Origin: Deltaproteobacteria bacterium
GTDB lineage: Bacteria; Myxococcota_A; UBA9160; SZUA-336
Assembly: GCA_016875225.1 (NCBI GenBank)
Contig: VGRW01000027.1
Span: forward strand, 1 to 40,450
Direction of reading: 5' to 3'
Length of the DNA stretch: 40,450 bases
The notes beneath the pieces are model-generated. The model saw only the letters and a list, made by a program, of their open reading frames with translations, ran no database searches and was not told the DNA's origin. Positions 1 through 7,745 of the stretch are shown here, in pieces (position 1 is the first letter of the stretch; each line of letters opens with the position of its first letter). A program made the translations under genes and the position numbers.

Positions 1-121
1 GCTCGCGCAGCAGCAGCACCCCGCCGTCGCTGCTCGCGTGCTCCGCGTCGAACCGGCCCACCACGGGCCGTCGTCCCAGCGGCGAAAACTCAAGCTGCGT
101 CGCGCTACACTCTGTCTGCAC
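1..121 (-). CDS. IS1380-family transposase, N-terminal fragment (cut by window edge)
   Basis: The minus strand from a GTG at 121-119 reads open to the window edge. The product contains LEFSPLGRRPVVGRFDAE followed by SSDGGVLLLRE. This matches the characteristic N-terminus of IS1380-family DDE transposases, which have a 'LGRR-VV-FD---SSD-G-LLLRE' pattern. Only about 40 residues are present, so the DDE catalytic residues are not visible. A purine-rich AAAGGG lies about 8 bases before the GTG. The enzyme would cut and paste the element whose end is at about 216. The identification comes from the motif alone. Confidence 0.78.
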   Translation of the reverse strand, partial: MQTECSATQLEFSPLGRRPVVGRFDAEHASSDGGVLLLRE

Positions 122-216
122 AGGTCGGCCCTTTCTGTTGGCCCGTTTTGTCTTGCAACTCAACGGTTAACAGAAGTCAGCCGGCCTGTGCTCGTTTGAG
201 TGGTGAGAAATCCAGG
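1..216 (-). mobile_element. End of an IS1380-family insertion sequence (partial, runs off the left edge)
   Basis: The left edge holds the 5' end of an IS1380-type transposase gene on the minus strand, followed by about 95 bases of non-coding DNA. Read on the minus strand, the outer end probably begins CCTGGATTTCTCACC at base 216, which fits the CC-starting inverted repeats of this family. Immediately beyond it lies CTAG (217-220), a possible 4-base target duplication. A subtilase reading frame begins abruptly at that point. The exact boundary and the duplication cannot be confirmed because the other end of the element is outside the window; a boundary at 221 is also possible. The family assignment rests on the transposase fragment. 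Confidence 0.7.
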
Positions 217-789
217 CTAGGAATCACCGTCGTCGAAGCCGCCGGCAATGGGAGCGTCGATCTCGACGCTCCGGCTTGCGGCGGCGTGTTCGACCGGGCG
301 GTCGGAGACAGCGGCGCGATTCTGGTGGCTGCGGGATCGGCCGCCTCGCACGCGCCCCTCTCTTACTCGACCCACGGCGGACGCGTCGATCTCCAGGGAA
401 TCGCCGAGGGCGTCGTGACGCTCGGCGGTGGAGGTCTGTTCGGCGGGAGCGACCCGTTGCAGCGCTATCAGTCGAGCTTCGGCGGCTCGTCTGCCGCTTC
501 GGCGATGGTTGCCGGCGTGGCGCTCGCCGTCCAAGGCCAGAGGCGCGTGGGAGGTCATGCGCCGCTCGAGCCGCTGGAGCTGCGCGATCTGCTGGTCGAG
601 ACGGGCACGCCGCAGGCTCCCGATCCACGTCTGATCGGGCCGCTTCCCGACCTGGCCGCGGCATCGGCGGTCGGCGTGCCGGCGCCGCGGATCACGGCGC
701 TCTCGGCGAGCTGGACGCTCGCGCTCTGCGCGCTGCTGTGGGTCGCGGTCGCGACGCGCGCCAGCGCGCGCTGCGCTGCCGGCGGCTAG
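217..789 (+). pseudogene. Subtilisin-like serine protease (S8), 3' fragment truncated by the insertion sequence
   Basis: The frame carries the second half of an S8 peptidase domain. It has the oxyanion-hole Asn block GITVVEAAGNGS, then YSTHGGRVDLQG, then the nucleophile block GGSSAASAMVAG, equivalent to the family GTSxAxPxVAG. A C-terminal hydrophobic stretch (SWTLALCALLWVAVA) could be a membrane or sorting segment. The catalytic Asp and His blocks that should precede it are absent, and the upstream sequence is insertion-sequence DNA. The in-frame ATG at 148 lies inside the element and is not a native start. I infer that the gene was cut in two, with the 5' half on the far side of the element. 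It ends convergently, overlapping the last bases of the regulator at 786. Without Asp and His this piece cannot be an active protease. Confidence 0.75.
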
Positions 790-1337
790 AGCGCGCGGTC
801 TCGCGGTCGGTCGGCGTCCGCCAGGCGGGCCTCGAAGCCCTCGAGCGCCGTTGCGAGTCGCTCGAGGTTCTTGTTCAGCGCCTCGAGGTCGCCGCGCGTG
901 GGCAGATCGGCGACGTGCAGCACGCGCTCGACCGCGGCGTGAACGGTCTGCGTGATCTCCGAGGAGTCGAAGCGCGGGCCGTCGCCGGGAGTGCGGATCC
1001 AGCGCCTCACGTTGTCGCGCATCTCGTTCAGGTTGGTCTCGACGTCTCCGACTCCCCGGCGCACCAGGCTGTAGAGCGCGTCGCCGCCGCGCTGGATCAG
1101 CTCGGTGAGCAGCGTTCCGGAGACGGCGGGATCGCGATCGCCGCGATTCTCGCGCTGGTCGTCCACCAGGATCTGCGACAGGACGATCGGCGTGATCTCT
1201 TCGCCCGTCTCGTTGTCGATCACGCAGATGTCGTGACCCTCGCGCACGAGCTCGGAGATCCCTTTCAGCGTGATGTACCGGCTCGACTCCGTGTTGTAGA
1301 GCTTCCGGTTCGCGTAGCGCTTGATCAGGATCGCCAT
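786..1337 (-). CDS. PhaR-type polyhydroxyalkanoate synthesis regulator
   Basis: The product opens with MAILIKRYANRKLYNTESSRYI, the hallmark N-terminal DNA-binding domain of PhaR/PHB accumulation regulators (KRY-NRKLY-T---YITL). The domain continues through VREGHDICVIDNETGEEIT and ILSQIL to about residue 65. In studied bacteria this domain binds DNA and PHA granules and represses phasin genes. The C-terminal 110 residues are variable, with helical segments rich in Leu and charged residues and no recognised domain. The ATG at 1337 gives the canonical N-terminus; an in-frame GTG at 1355 would add six residues. The start overlaps the end of the small upstream gene by 13 bases, so it is probably the last gene of the ArsA operon. 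No PHA synthase or phasin gene is in the window, so the PHA role is inherited from the family. Confidence 0.85.
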   Translation of the reverse strand: MAILIKRYANRKLYNTESSRYITLKGISELVREGHDICVIDNETGEEITPIVLSQILVDDQRENRGDRDPAVSGTLLTELIQRGGDALYSLVRRGVGDVETNLNEMRDNVRRWIRTPGDGPRFDSSEITQTVHAAVERVLHVADLPTRGDLEALNKNLERLATALEGFEARLADADRPRDRAL

Positions 1338-1642
1338 GATTTTCGAGTATCCCACCGGCCCCTGGGTCGGTCAAACCCGCCCCCATCTCGTTCTCGTCTC
1401 GCGTGGACGTCCGGTGCGATGGCATCGGAGAGCGCCGCGAAGACCTCGCGCACGCGCTCGGCCGCCGGATCGCGGCCGGCGCGTTCTGCCCAGCGCTTCT
1501 CCTCTGCGCGCAGCGCCTCGCGCAGGCGCTCGAGCGAGGGGGCGGCGCCGCCGAGCAGGCTGGCTCCGGACGCGAGCGCGAGGGCGAGCTCCTGCGCGGA
1601 GCGCACCAGATGCTCGAGCGCGCGCCTGCCCGAGTCAGGCAT
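1325..1642 (-). CDS. Small protein of unknown function in the ArsA-like operon
   Basis: This is a 105-residue frame starting MPDSGRRALEHLVRSAQELALALASG. Its ATG overlaps the stop of the second ArsA-like gene by eight bases, and its end overlaps the start of the PhaR-type gene, which supports a translated, coupled gene. The first 75 residues are predicted helical and amphipathic (LERLREALRAEEKRWAERAG). The tail after about residue 80 is Arg/Gly-rich and probably disordered. No cysteine motif, signal peptide or membrane segment is visible. I do not recognise the family. Its position suggests a partner or accessory of the ATPases, but nothing in its sequence shows this. Confidence 0.55.
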   Translation of the reverse strand: MPDSGRRALEHLVRSAQELALALASGASLLGGAAPSLERLREALRAEEKRWAERAGRDPAAERVREVFAALSDAIAPDVHARRERDGGGFDRPRGRWDTRKSWRS

Positions 1643-2813
1643 CGCCGCGCTCCGCAAAGATCATCCCGACCATTCGCCCGAGCGCCGCGAGCTCGTGCAC
1701 GTCCTCGCCGAAGAGCGGCACCGCGCGCACCGCCTCGGCCGGGAGCGGAAGCGCCTTCTCGAGGCGCTCGCGCACCGAAGCGTCGCGGAGCGCAAGCGCC
1801 GCCTGCGCGCGCGTCGCCGCGACCAGTGCGCTCGCGCTCGCCGGCGCGTCCAGGTCGGGCGCGGCCTCGCCGAGCGCGCGCGTGAGCCAGGCGATCGCGC
1901 GCTCCACTTCGCCGTCGTCGTCGGCCGGCGGCTCGCCTGCGCCCGGCCAGACGTGCACCCGATTCAGCACCAGCCCGACCAGCGCGATTCCCTCCGCCTG
2001 AAGGCGCAGCCAGAACGTCTCCGCGCTCTTCGCCTGCTGCAGATCGGGCCCCGAGACCAGCACGAAGCCGCAGCTGGGATCGCGAAGCAGACGCGCGACC
2101 TCGTGCGCCCGTTCGGAGAAGCCGCCGAGCATCTCCTCCATCGCGAGCAGGAACTCCGAGATCGCGGTCAGGAACTCGAGGCCCGTGATCCGCTCCAGGC
2201 CCTTCAGGACCAGCTCCGAGCCGGAGCGGAACAGGCGCAGGCTGGCCCGTCCGACGACCGCGGCCGGATGCAGGAGCGTGGTCAGGAACTGGCTCTCGAG
2301 AAAGCCAGCGAGTCTTCGCGGCGCGTCGAGGAAGTCGAGCGCGTGCGATGCGGGGGGCGTGTCGAGCACGATCAGATCGTACCCCCCCTCGACGTGAACC
2401 TGGCGCAGCTTTTCCATCGCGGAATACTCGCGGCTGCCTCCGAGCGCGTCGGTCAGGTTGCGGTAAATGGGATTCGCGAAGATCCGCTCGCGCGACGCCG
2501 GATCGGCGGCGAAGCGCTCGACCAGCTCGTCGAAGGTGCGCTTGGTGTCGAGCATCATCGCGGCGAGCGTTCCCTCTCCGGCGACGCCGGCCTCGCGCAG
2601 ACGCTCGCGCGGCACCTCGCGCGGAACGTGGTCGAGCGCTCCGGTGCCGAGCGCGTCGGCCAGGCGGCGAGCGGGATCGATCGTCATCACGAGCACGGAC
2701 TTCCCTGCGCGCGCGCCGGCCAGCCCGAGCGCCGCCGCGACGGTGGTCTTGCCGACCCCGCCGGTGCCGACGGTGACGAGGATCCGGCGGTCGAGCCAGC
2801 CGGCAGGCTTCAC
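1635..2813 (-). CDS. ArsA/Get3-like ATPase, second of tandem pair
   Basis: This 392-residue P-loop ATPase of the ArsA/Get3 branch has the Walker A GTGGVGKTT at residues 16-24, then VLVMTIDPARRLADALG, and YDLIVLDTPPASHALDFLDAP as the Walker B/switch region. Canonical ArsA/Get3 proteins have GKGGVGKTT; here the first (signature) lysine is Thr17. This pattern recalls the second member of tandem actinobacterial ArsA-like pairs such as Rv3679/Rv3680 of M. tuberculosis. There is no metal-binding cysteine cluster typical of arsenite ATPases, so arsenite transport is unlikely. The start is the GTG at 2813, which overlaps the stop of the upstream ATPase (GTGA), indicating translational coupling and probably a heteromeric complex. 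The cytoplasmic role and client are unknown. Confidence 0.85.
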   Translation of the reverse strand: MKPAGWLDRRILVTVGTGGVGKTTVAAALGLAGARAGKSVLVMTIDPARRLADALGTGALDHVPREVPRERLREAGVAGEGTLAAMMLDTKRTFDELVERFAADPASRERIFANPIYRNLTDALGGSREYSAMEKLRQVHVEGGYDLIVLDTPPASHALDFLDAPRRLAGFLESQFLTTLLHPAAVVGRASLRLFRSGSELVLKGLERITGLEFLTAISEFLLAMEEMLGGFSERAHEVARLLRDPSCGFVLVSGPDLQQAKSAETFWLRLQAEGIALVGLVLNRVHVWPGAGEPPADDDGEVERAIAWLTRALGEAAPDLDAPASASALVAATRAQAALALRDASVRERLEKALPLPAEAVRAVPLFGEDVHELAALGRMVGMIFAERGDA

Positions 2814-3811
2814 GCCCCGACCTCGGCTCGCGATCGCGCGAGCTCGGCCTCGAGGCTGCGCGCGAGCGCCGCCACGCCGGTGGGGTCGTCGACGCCCCGC
2901 GCGAGCCAGGGCAGGGCGATCGGCGCGACGCCGAACTCGCGCTCGAGTCGCACGAGATGGCCCGCCTGCATCCGTGCGCGCGCCAACCGGTAGCGCGCGG
3001 AAGCACAGAGCGTGACCGGGTCGACGAGCGGGGACGGCGCGCCCGCGGCGTCGAGCTTCGCGACCATGCCGAGCACGCGTTCGGCGTCGCGCAGGTCGAG
3101 CGGCGGCTCGACGCCATTGGCGATCACCGGGCCGAGCGCGAGTCCGAGCTCGCGGATCCGCGCGCTGAGCTCGAGCGTCTCGTTCACCGGCAGCTCCTCG
3201 AGCAGGCTCACGATCAGCACGGCCGTCCGCGCGGCGTCGGTGAGCAACGCCTGAACCAGATCGGTGTTGCGGCGCAGTGGACCGAGCCTCACGGTGTCGA
3301 GGATCACCTTCGGGGCCGAGAGCAGCGAGAGCCCGTGACCGGTCGCGGGCGCGTCGATCACGATCAGCGGCCAGACTGGGGCTCCGCGCGAGTCCTCCCG
3401 CGTGACCAGGTGCCAGAGCTTCCCGAGCGTGATCAGCTCGCGCCAGCCGGGCGCTGCCTCCAGGAAGCGCTTGAAGCCCGCGTTGCCGACGATCCCGCGC
3501 GCCAGCGCGCGCACGCGGATCTGCAGCTCGAGGTACTCGAGCAGGGCGTCTTCGGGGATCAGCCTGAGCGTGAACAGGTTTGGCGCGGCGCGGAGCGGAT
3601 CGCGGCGGGGCTCGCCCGTCGCGCGTGGGGGGCCCTCGCAGAGCAGGTCCGGCAGAACCGACGCGTGTCCGAGCTCGACGACCAGCGTCTTTACGCCGGT
3701 GTCTGCCGCCAGCCGGCCGAGCGCGGCCGCGACGCTGGTCTTGCCGGTGCCTCCCTTGCCCGTGACGAGCAGGAGACGACGCGCGAGAAGCTGCGCGATC
3801 AGGTCCGTCAT
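2810..3811 (-). CDS. ArsA/Get3-like ATPase, first of tandem pair
   Basis: This 333-residue cytoplasmic P-loop ATPase has the deviant Walker A GKGGTGKTS at residues 18-26, which keeps the signature Lys19 and Lys24. TLVVELGHASVLPDLLCEG follows, with Glu where many relatives have Asp. The switch/Walker B segment is LIVIDAPATGHGLSLLSAP. Family members couple ATP-driven dimer opening to substrate handling, as with tail-anchored proteins in Get3. The C-terminal third (from about residue 250) is variable. It is the first gene of a minus-strand operon of four genes (3811 to 786) and is divergent from the zinc-ribbon gene, with 54 bases between the starts. Its partner is the GTGA-overlapping second ATPase. 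It could be called an anion-transporting ATPase, but no arsenite-binding cysteines or ArsB gene are present. Confidence 0.85.
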   Translation of the reverse strand: MTDLIAQLLARRLLLVTGKGGTGKTSVAAALGRLAADTGVKTLVVELGHASVLPDLLCEGPPRATGEPRRDPLRAAPNLFTLRLIPEDALLEYLELQIRVRALARGIVGNAGFKRFLEAAPGWRELITLGKLWHLVTREDSRGAPVWPLIVIDAPATGHGLSLLSAPKVILDTVRLGPLRRNTDLVQALLTDAARTAVLIVSLLEELPVNETLELSARIRELGLALGPVIANGVEPPLDLRDAERVLGMVAKLDAAGAPSPLVDPVTLCASARYRLARARMQAGHLVRLEREFGVAPIALPWLARGVDDPTGVAALARSLEAELARSRAEVGA

Positions 3812-3865
3812 CGTCGCTCCTCAAGCGGCGCGCCGCGCCCGCCGACCCGGAAGTGGGGCCCCCGA

Positions 3866-5311
3866 ATGACCGTAGAGTGCGAGAACTGCAACACGCGTTT
3901 CCACGTCGCCGACGCGCGCATTCCGGCCAAGGGTGCGCGGGTTCGCTGCTCGCGCTGCCACCACCGATTCCACATCACACCGTCGTCCGCTCCACCCAAG
4001 CAGCCGAGCGCCGGGGCACAGGGTAGCGCGGAGGAGCCGGTTCTCGGGGGCGAGGCCTCGCGCGAGGAGGATCAGCTCGACCATCCCGAGTTCATCTTCG
4101 ACCGTCCCGACACCGGACGGACCCGACCGGGGCGAGCCGCGGCGCTCGAGTCGGAGTTCGCGCAGACGCGGCCCGTGCAGCCTCACCTCGCCGAGCCTCC
4201 CGAGCCGGCGACGCCCGCGCCCCCGCGGGAAGAGCACATCGTCTCGAGCGGCGGAGTGACCGCCCAGCAGCTTCTCGACGACGGCGCTCCAGACCTGCCG
4301 ACCGGTCGCCTCGAGATCGCGGGCGCGCTCGGCGAGACCGACAGCATGATCGGCAGCCCCGACGACGGTGCGGCCTCTTCCGCTCGGCCCGCGCCGGCCG
4401 ACGACCTGATCGATTTCGACGCGCCGGTCGAGAGACTCGCGCCGCCCCGTCCCGGATCGGCGGACATCGCGGCGCTCGCGGCGGAGCTCGGCGAGGACGA
4501 GGACACCTCTCTCTCCGACTGGGATCCCCTCGCCACACCCGCGTCCGCGTCGACCGCGATTCCGGCCGACGAGCCGCTCGCGCCGGTCGCCCCGAGTCCC
4601 AAGCCCGCAACCTCGAGCCCGGCGCCGCGTCCGAAGCGCCGCGCCCTTGCCGAGACGCCGGCGTTCGATCCCGAGGCCGCCGGCCCGATCGGGCTGGTAC
4701 TGCGGGTCGCCGCTGCGATCGTCGGCCTGGCGCTGCTCGCCGGAGCCGGGCGGCTCCTCTGGCTGCAGCGCGACGTCGCCGACTTCGCCCCGGAGGTCGT
4801 TCAGGCCGCCGGCTGGATCGCGGCCGATCTCGAGACCTTCCTCGCGCGAAGCGGCGACGGCGAACGCGTGGTCGTGGTTCGCGGCAATCTGTTTCCGGAA
4901 GGGTCCGCCCCGCCTCCGGACGTCGAGGTGCGGCTGATCGGGGGCGACGGCGAGGCGTTGGTGGCCTCGCCGCGAACCTGGCTGGAGCGGATCGACGACG
5001 CCGAGATCTCGCCGGAGCGGCTCGCGATCCGGCTGGCCGGAAGCGGCGGAGAGATCGGCGCAATGGGAGAGCTGGTGACCGGATTCACCGCCGTGATCGC
5101 GGATCCTCCCCCGGGGGTGCGCCGGATCGAGGTCAGGCTCAGCGCGCGAGAGCGAGCGCCCACCGGAACCGCCACGGCCGACGCGCCGCCTGCGCCGGCC
5201 GCGCCGCCCGCCCTGGAGCCCGCGACCGAGACGGCCGCTCCGGGCCCGGTCGAGCTCCCGAGCGCCGAAGCGCCGGCCGACGTCCTTCCCGCCGCACCTG
5301 CACCGGAATAG
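3866..5311 (+). CDS. MJ0042-type zinc-ribbon membrane protein (DUF3426-like C-terminus)
   Basis: This 481-residue protein begins with a zinc ribbon. Cys5-x2-Cys8 and Cys28-x2-Cys31 flank TRFHVADARIPAKGARVRC, the usual MJ0042 finger. Residues about 40-270 are low-complexity, rich in Pro, Ala, Asp and Glu, and probably disordered. One membrane segment follows at about 273-300 (GLVLRVAAAIVGLALLAG). A C-terminal domain with VVVVRGNLFPEG and GELVTGFTAVIADPP resembles the DUF3426 extracytoplasmic beta domain. The tail is again Pro/Ala-rich. The layout suggests an inner-membrane protein with a cytoplasmic metal or nucleic-acid-binding finger and a periplasmic domain; the function is not known. The ATG at 3866 is chosen because it places the finger at the extreme N-terminus, as in the family. 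Confidence 0.82.
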   Translation: MTVECENCNTRFHVADARIPAKGARVRCSRCHHRFHITPSSAPPKQPSAGAQGSAEEPVLGGEASREEDQLDHPEFIFDRPDTGRTRPGRAAALESEFAQTRPVQPHLAEPPEPATPAPPREEHIVSSGGVTAQQLLDDGAPDLPTGRLEIAGALGETDSMIGSPDDGAASSARPAPADDLIDFDAPVERLAPPRPGSADIAALAAELGEDEDTSLSDWDPLATPASASTAIPADEPLAPVAPSPKPATSSPAPRPKRRALAETPAFDPEAAGPIGLVLRVAAAIVGLALLAGAGRLLWLQRDVADFAPEVVQAAGWIAADLETFLARSGDGERVVVVRGNLFPEGSAPPPDVEVRLIGGDGEALVASPRTWLERIDDAEISPERLAIRLAGSGGEIGAMGELVTGFTAVIADPPPGVRRIEVRLSARERAPTGTATADAPPAPAAPPALEPATETAAPGPVELPSAEAPADVLPAAPAPE

Positions 5312-5319
5312 CCTGGCGG

Positions 5320-5508
5320 CTACTCGCCCTTCTTCTCGTCGCCTTCCTTGGGCGTGACGTCGATCGCGGTCGGCTCCTTCAGCGCGCCGCGGAAGTTCTT
5401 GATCCCCTCGCCGAGGCCCTGGCCGATCTGCGGCAAGCGTGTGGCCCCGAAGATCACGATCACGATCACCAGGATGATCAGAAGCTCGGTCGCGCCCAAG
5501 CCGAACAT
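5320..5508 (-). CDS. tatA: Sec-independent protein translocase subunit TatA
   Basis: This 62-residue protein has the full TatA architecture: the start MFGLGATELLIILVIVIVI (one membrane helix), the FG hinge in IFGATRLPQIGQGLGEGIKNF, an amphipathic helix, and a short charged tail ending EGDEKKGE. TatA oligomerises to form the pore for folded Tat substrates in the inner membrane. The ATG at 5508 is chosen because it gives the exact family N-terminus; an upstream in-frame start at 5562 would add an unlikely 18 residues. No tatB or tatC is in the window. The gene converges on the zinc-ribbon gene and diverges from the phosphohexomutase. A likely Tat substrate is encoded at 39743. Confidence 0.93.
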   Translation of the reverse strand: MFGLGATELLIILVIVIVIFGATRLPQIGQGLGEGIKNFRGALKEPTAIDVTPKEGDEKKGE

Positions 5509-5570
5509 GAACGGGAGATTCGGCGACCTCCGAGTTGAAGTCAACCAAGCGAGTCGAGACACTGCGCGCG

Positions 5571-6923
5571 ATGAAGCCCGCCATCTTCAAGGCCTACGAC
5601 ATCCGAGGTCTCTATCCCGAGGAGCTCGACGCGGCCGCGGCGCTCGCGATCGGGCGGGCGCTCGCGCGCAAGCTCGGGCCGGGTCCGGTCGCGGTCGGCT
5701 TCGACATGCGCACCAGCGCCCGCGACCTGCACACGGCGCTCGTCGCCGGGCTTCGCGGCGAGGGCTCCGACGTGATCGACGTCGGCCGCGTCGCCACGCC
5801 GATCCTCTACTTCGCGACGACGACGCTTCGCGCGGTGGGCGGCGCGATGATCACCGCCTCGCACAATCCGGGCGCGTACAACGGCTTCAAGCTGTGCGGC
5901 CCGAACGCCGCGCCGATCGGGATCGAGTCGGGGCTGCGCGAGATCCGGGACGTCGCGCTCGGGCTGCACGGCCAGCCGGCGCCCGCCCCGCGCGGAACGC
6001 TGCGAAGCGAGGACCCGAAGCCGCGCTACTACGACACGCTGCTCGAGCTGTTCCCGTCGCGGCCGCGCCTGCGGGCCGTGATCGACGCGGGCAACGGCAT
6101 CGCGGGCGAGGCGTACTCGGGCCTGATCGACCGATTGCCGCTCGAAGCGCGGCGCCTGTACTTCGAGCCCGACGGCCGCTTTCCCAATCACGAGGCCGAC
6201 CCGCTCAAGCACGAGAACCTCGCGGACCTGCGCAAGGCGGTGCTCGAGGATCGCGCGGACCTCGGCATCGCGTTCGACGGCGACGGCGATCGCGCGGTTT
6301 TCGTGGACGAGACCGGCGAGGTGATCCCGGCGGATCTTCTCACCGCGCTCTTCTGCGAGGTGATCCTCGAGCGCAAGCTGCTCGGCGCGGGAGCGCGCGC
6401 CGCGATGCTCTACGACCTGCGCTCCAGCCGCGTCGTGCCCGAGACGCTGCGCGCGCGCGGCGCGGTGGCGATCCGCAGTCGCGTCGGCCACGCGTTCATG
6501 AAAGCGGTCATGCGCGAGCGCGGCGCGTGCTTCGGCGGCGAGCTCTCGGGTCACTACTACTTCAACTTCCCGTCGGGCTACATCGGCGACGACGGCGCGG
6601 CCGCGATGATGCTCCTTCTCGAGGCCATCGCCGTGCGCGGGCTCCCGCTATCGAAGCTCTGGCGGCCGTACCGGCGCTACCGCCAGAGCGGCGAGATCAA
6701 CCGACGGGTCGCCGACGTTCCGGCGACGCTCGCGCGCGTGCGCGCGGCGCACGCGGCAGGCGACGCGGACGAGCTCGACGGGCTCACGGTCAGCTATCCC
6801 GACTGGTGGTTCAACCTGCGGCCGTCGAACACCGAGCCGCTTCTGCGCCTGAACCTCGAGGCCCCGAGCGACGCCGAGGTCGCCGCGAGGCGCGACGCGC
6901 TGCTCGCGCTGATCGAGGGCTAG
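5571..6923 (+). CDS. manB: Phosphomannomutase/phosphoglucomutase
   Basis: This 450-residue alpha-D-phosphohexomutase interconverts hexose 6- and 1-phosphates, supplying GDP-mannose or UDP-glucose precursors for envelope polysaccharide or glycogen. All four active-site loops are present. The phosphoserine loop is TASHNP with Ser97. The Mg-binding loop is DGDGDR with Asp236, 238 and 240. The sugar-recognition loop is GGELSGH at 322-328. The phosphate-binding loop is RPSNTEP at 417-423. The N-terminus IFKAYDIRGLYPEEL is standard and favours the ATG at 5571 over one 12 codons upstream. The length fits bacterial PMM/PGM rather than phosphoglucosamine mutase (GlmM). Sugar preference cannot be decided from sequence alone. 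Confidence 0.93.
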   Translation: MKPAIFKAYDIRGLYPEELDAAAALAIGRALARKLGPGPVAVGFDMRTSARDLHTALVAGLRGEGSDVIDVGRVATPILYFATTTLRAVGGAMITASHNPGAYNGFKLCGPNAAPIGIESGLREIRDVALGLHGQPAPAPRGTLRSEDPKPRYYDTLLELFPSRPRLRAVIDAGNGIAGEAYSGLIDRLPLEARRLYFEPDGRFPNHEADPLKHENLADLRKAVLEDRADLGIAFDGDGDRAVFVDETGEVIPADLLTALFCEVILERKLLGAGARAAMLYDLRSSRVVPETLRARGAVAIRSRVGHAFMKAVMRERGACFGGELSGHYYFNFPSGYIGDDGAAAMMLLLEAIAVRGLPLSKLWRPYRRYRQSGEINRRVADVPATLARVRAAHAAGDADELDGLTVSYPDWWFNLRPSNTEPLLRLNLEAPSDAEVAARRDALLALIEG

Positions 6924-6957
6924 CGTCTCGCGCCCGGGATTCCTCGCGGGCCCCGAC

Positions 6958-7722
6958 GTGCTGCGGCGCGGCTTCGCTCTGCTCTGCCGCGAGCGGTCGC
7001 TCTGGCCCTGGGCGATCCTGCCGCTGCTCTCGAGCCTCGCGGCGTTCGCGCTCGCGATCTGGGCCTTCACCGCCAATCTCGACGCGATCGCGGCACCGCT
7101 CGAGCGCGCGCTCGACCCCGGCGAGCCGGAGGCCTGGTGGGGCTGGGCCTGGGCCGGGCCGCTGCTGGTGCTCGCGCTGCTCGTTCGCTGGCTCCTGCTC
7201 GCCGCGCTCGGCGTCGCGATCTATTTCCTGTTCACGGTACTCGGCGGCGTGATCGCGGCTCCGTTCCTCGAGGTGCTCTCCGAACGAGTCGAGCGGATCG
7301 CGACGGGCGCGTCCGCGCCGTCGGACTCGGGACTCGCGGCGCTCGCCCGCGGCGCAGTGCGAAGCATCGTCGAGGAGGGCAAACGCGCGGCCTTCTTCGT
7401 CTCCGTGCAGATCGGGCTGCTGCTGCTCGGCCTGATCCCGGGCGCGCAGCCGATCGCGGCCGCGGCGAGCCTCGTCTTCACGGCGCTGTTCCTTCCGCTC
7501 GACTACACCGCGCACGCGCTCGACCGGCGCCGAGTCTCGTTCCGGCTGCGCCGGCGCTGGATCTTCGGGCACCCGGCCGAGATGCTCGGCTTCGGAGGCC
7601 TCGGGCTCGCGCTCTTCTTCGTGCCCGGTCTCTCGTTCCTGTGCCTGCCGTGGCTGGTGACTTCCGGCACGCTGCTCGCGCTCGAGCTCGGCCCGCCGGA
7701 AGAGCGGCCGCCGGCTCCGTGA
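6958..7722 (+). CDS. EI24/CysZ-like integral membrane protein
   Basis: This roughly 254-residue polytopic membrane protein has about four to six hydrophobic helices. It carries the EI24-family pattern: RERSLWPWAILPLLSSL near the start, a glycine-rich VLGGVIAAPFLEVLSERVE segment after the second helix, and a C-terminal RWIFGHPAEMLGFGGLGLALFFVP. Relatives include the sulfate transporter CysZ and uncharacterised inner-membrane proteins; the substrate here is unknown. The assigned GTG start gives a rather short N-terminus. The same frame reads FLAGPD just upstream, a segment often present in the family, so the true start may lie a few codons earlier at a non-standard codon. It follows the phosphohexomutase by 34 bases and is probably co-transcribed with it. 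Confidence 0.75.
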   Translation: MLRRGFALLCRERSLWPWAILPLLSSLAAFALAIWAFTANLDAIAAPLERALDPGEPEAWWGWAWAGPLLVLALLVRWLLLAALGVAIYFLFTVLGGVIAAPFLEVLSERVERIATGASAPSDSGLAALARGAVRSIVEEGKRAAFFVSVQIGLLLLGLIPGAQPIAAAASLVFTALFLPLDYTAHALDRRRVSFRLRRRWIFGHPAEMLGFGGLGLALFFVPGLSFLCLPWLVTSGTLLALELGPPEERPPAP

Positions 7723-7745
7723 ATCGACGTACGGCGCGGCTCCGC

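Noticed and set aside
148-216. ATG at 148 as the start of the subtilase-like protein
   Set aside because: The first 23 codons lie in insertion-sequence DNA and do not resemble a protease N-terminus or signal peptide. The protease-like sequence begins only after about 217.
276-2993. Long plus-strand open frame (905 codons)
   Set aside because: Arg-rich shadow of the minus-strand ArsA operon; no start site or motif supports it.
217-3117. Very long minus-strand open frame (966 codons)
   Set aside because: It is rich in Arg, Ala, Ser and Pro with no domain and is antisense or out of frame to the subtilase, PhaR-type and ArsA-like genes. It is open only because GC-rich DNA has few stops.
1635-3117. 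Arsenite efflux operon
   Set aside because: The two ATPases lack metal-binding cysteines and there is no ArsB, ArsD, ArsR or ArsC gene near, so an arsenic role is not supported.
5348-7252. Plus-strand open frame spanning tatA and the phosphohexomutase in another frame
   Set aside because: Composition is Arg/Ala-rich, and the correct frame from 5571 carries all phosphohexomutase motifs.
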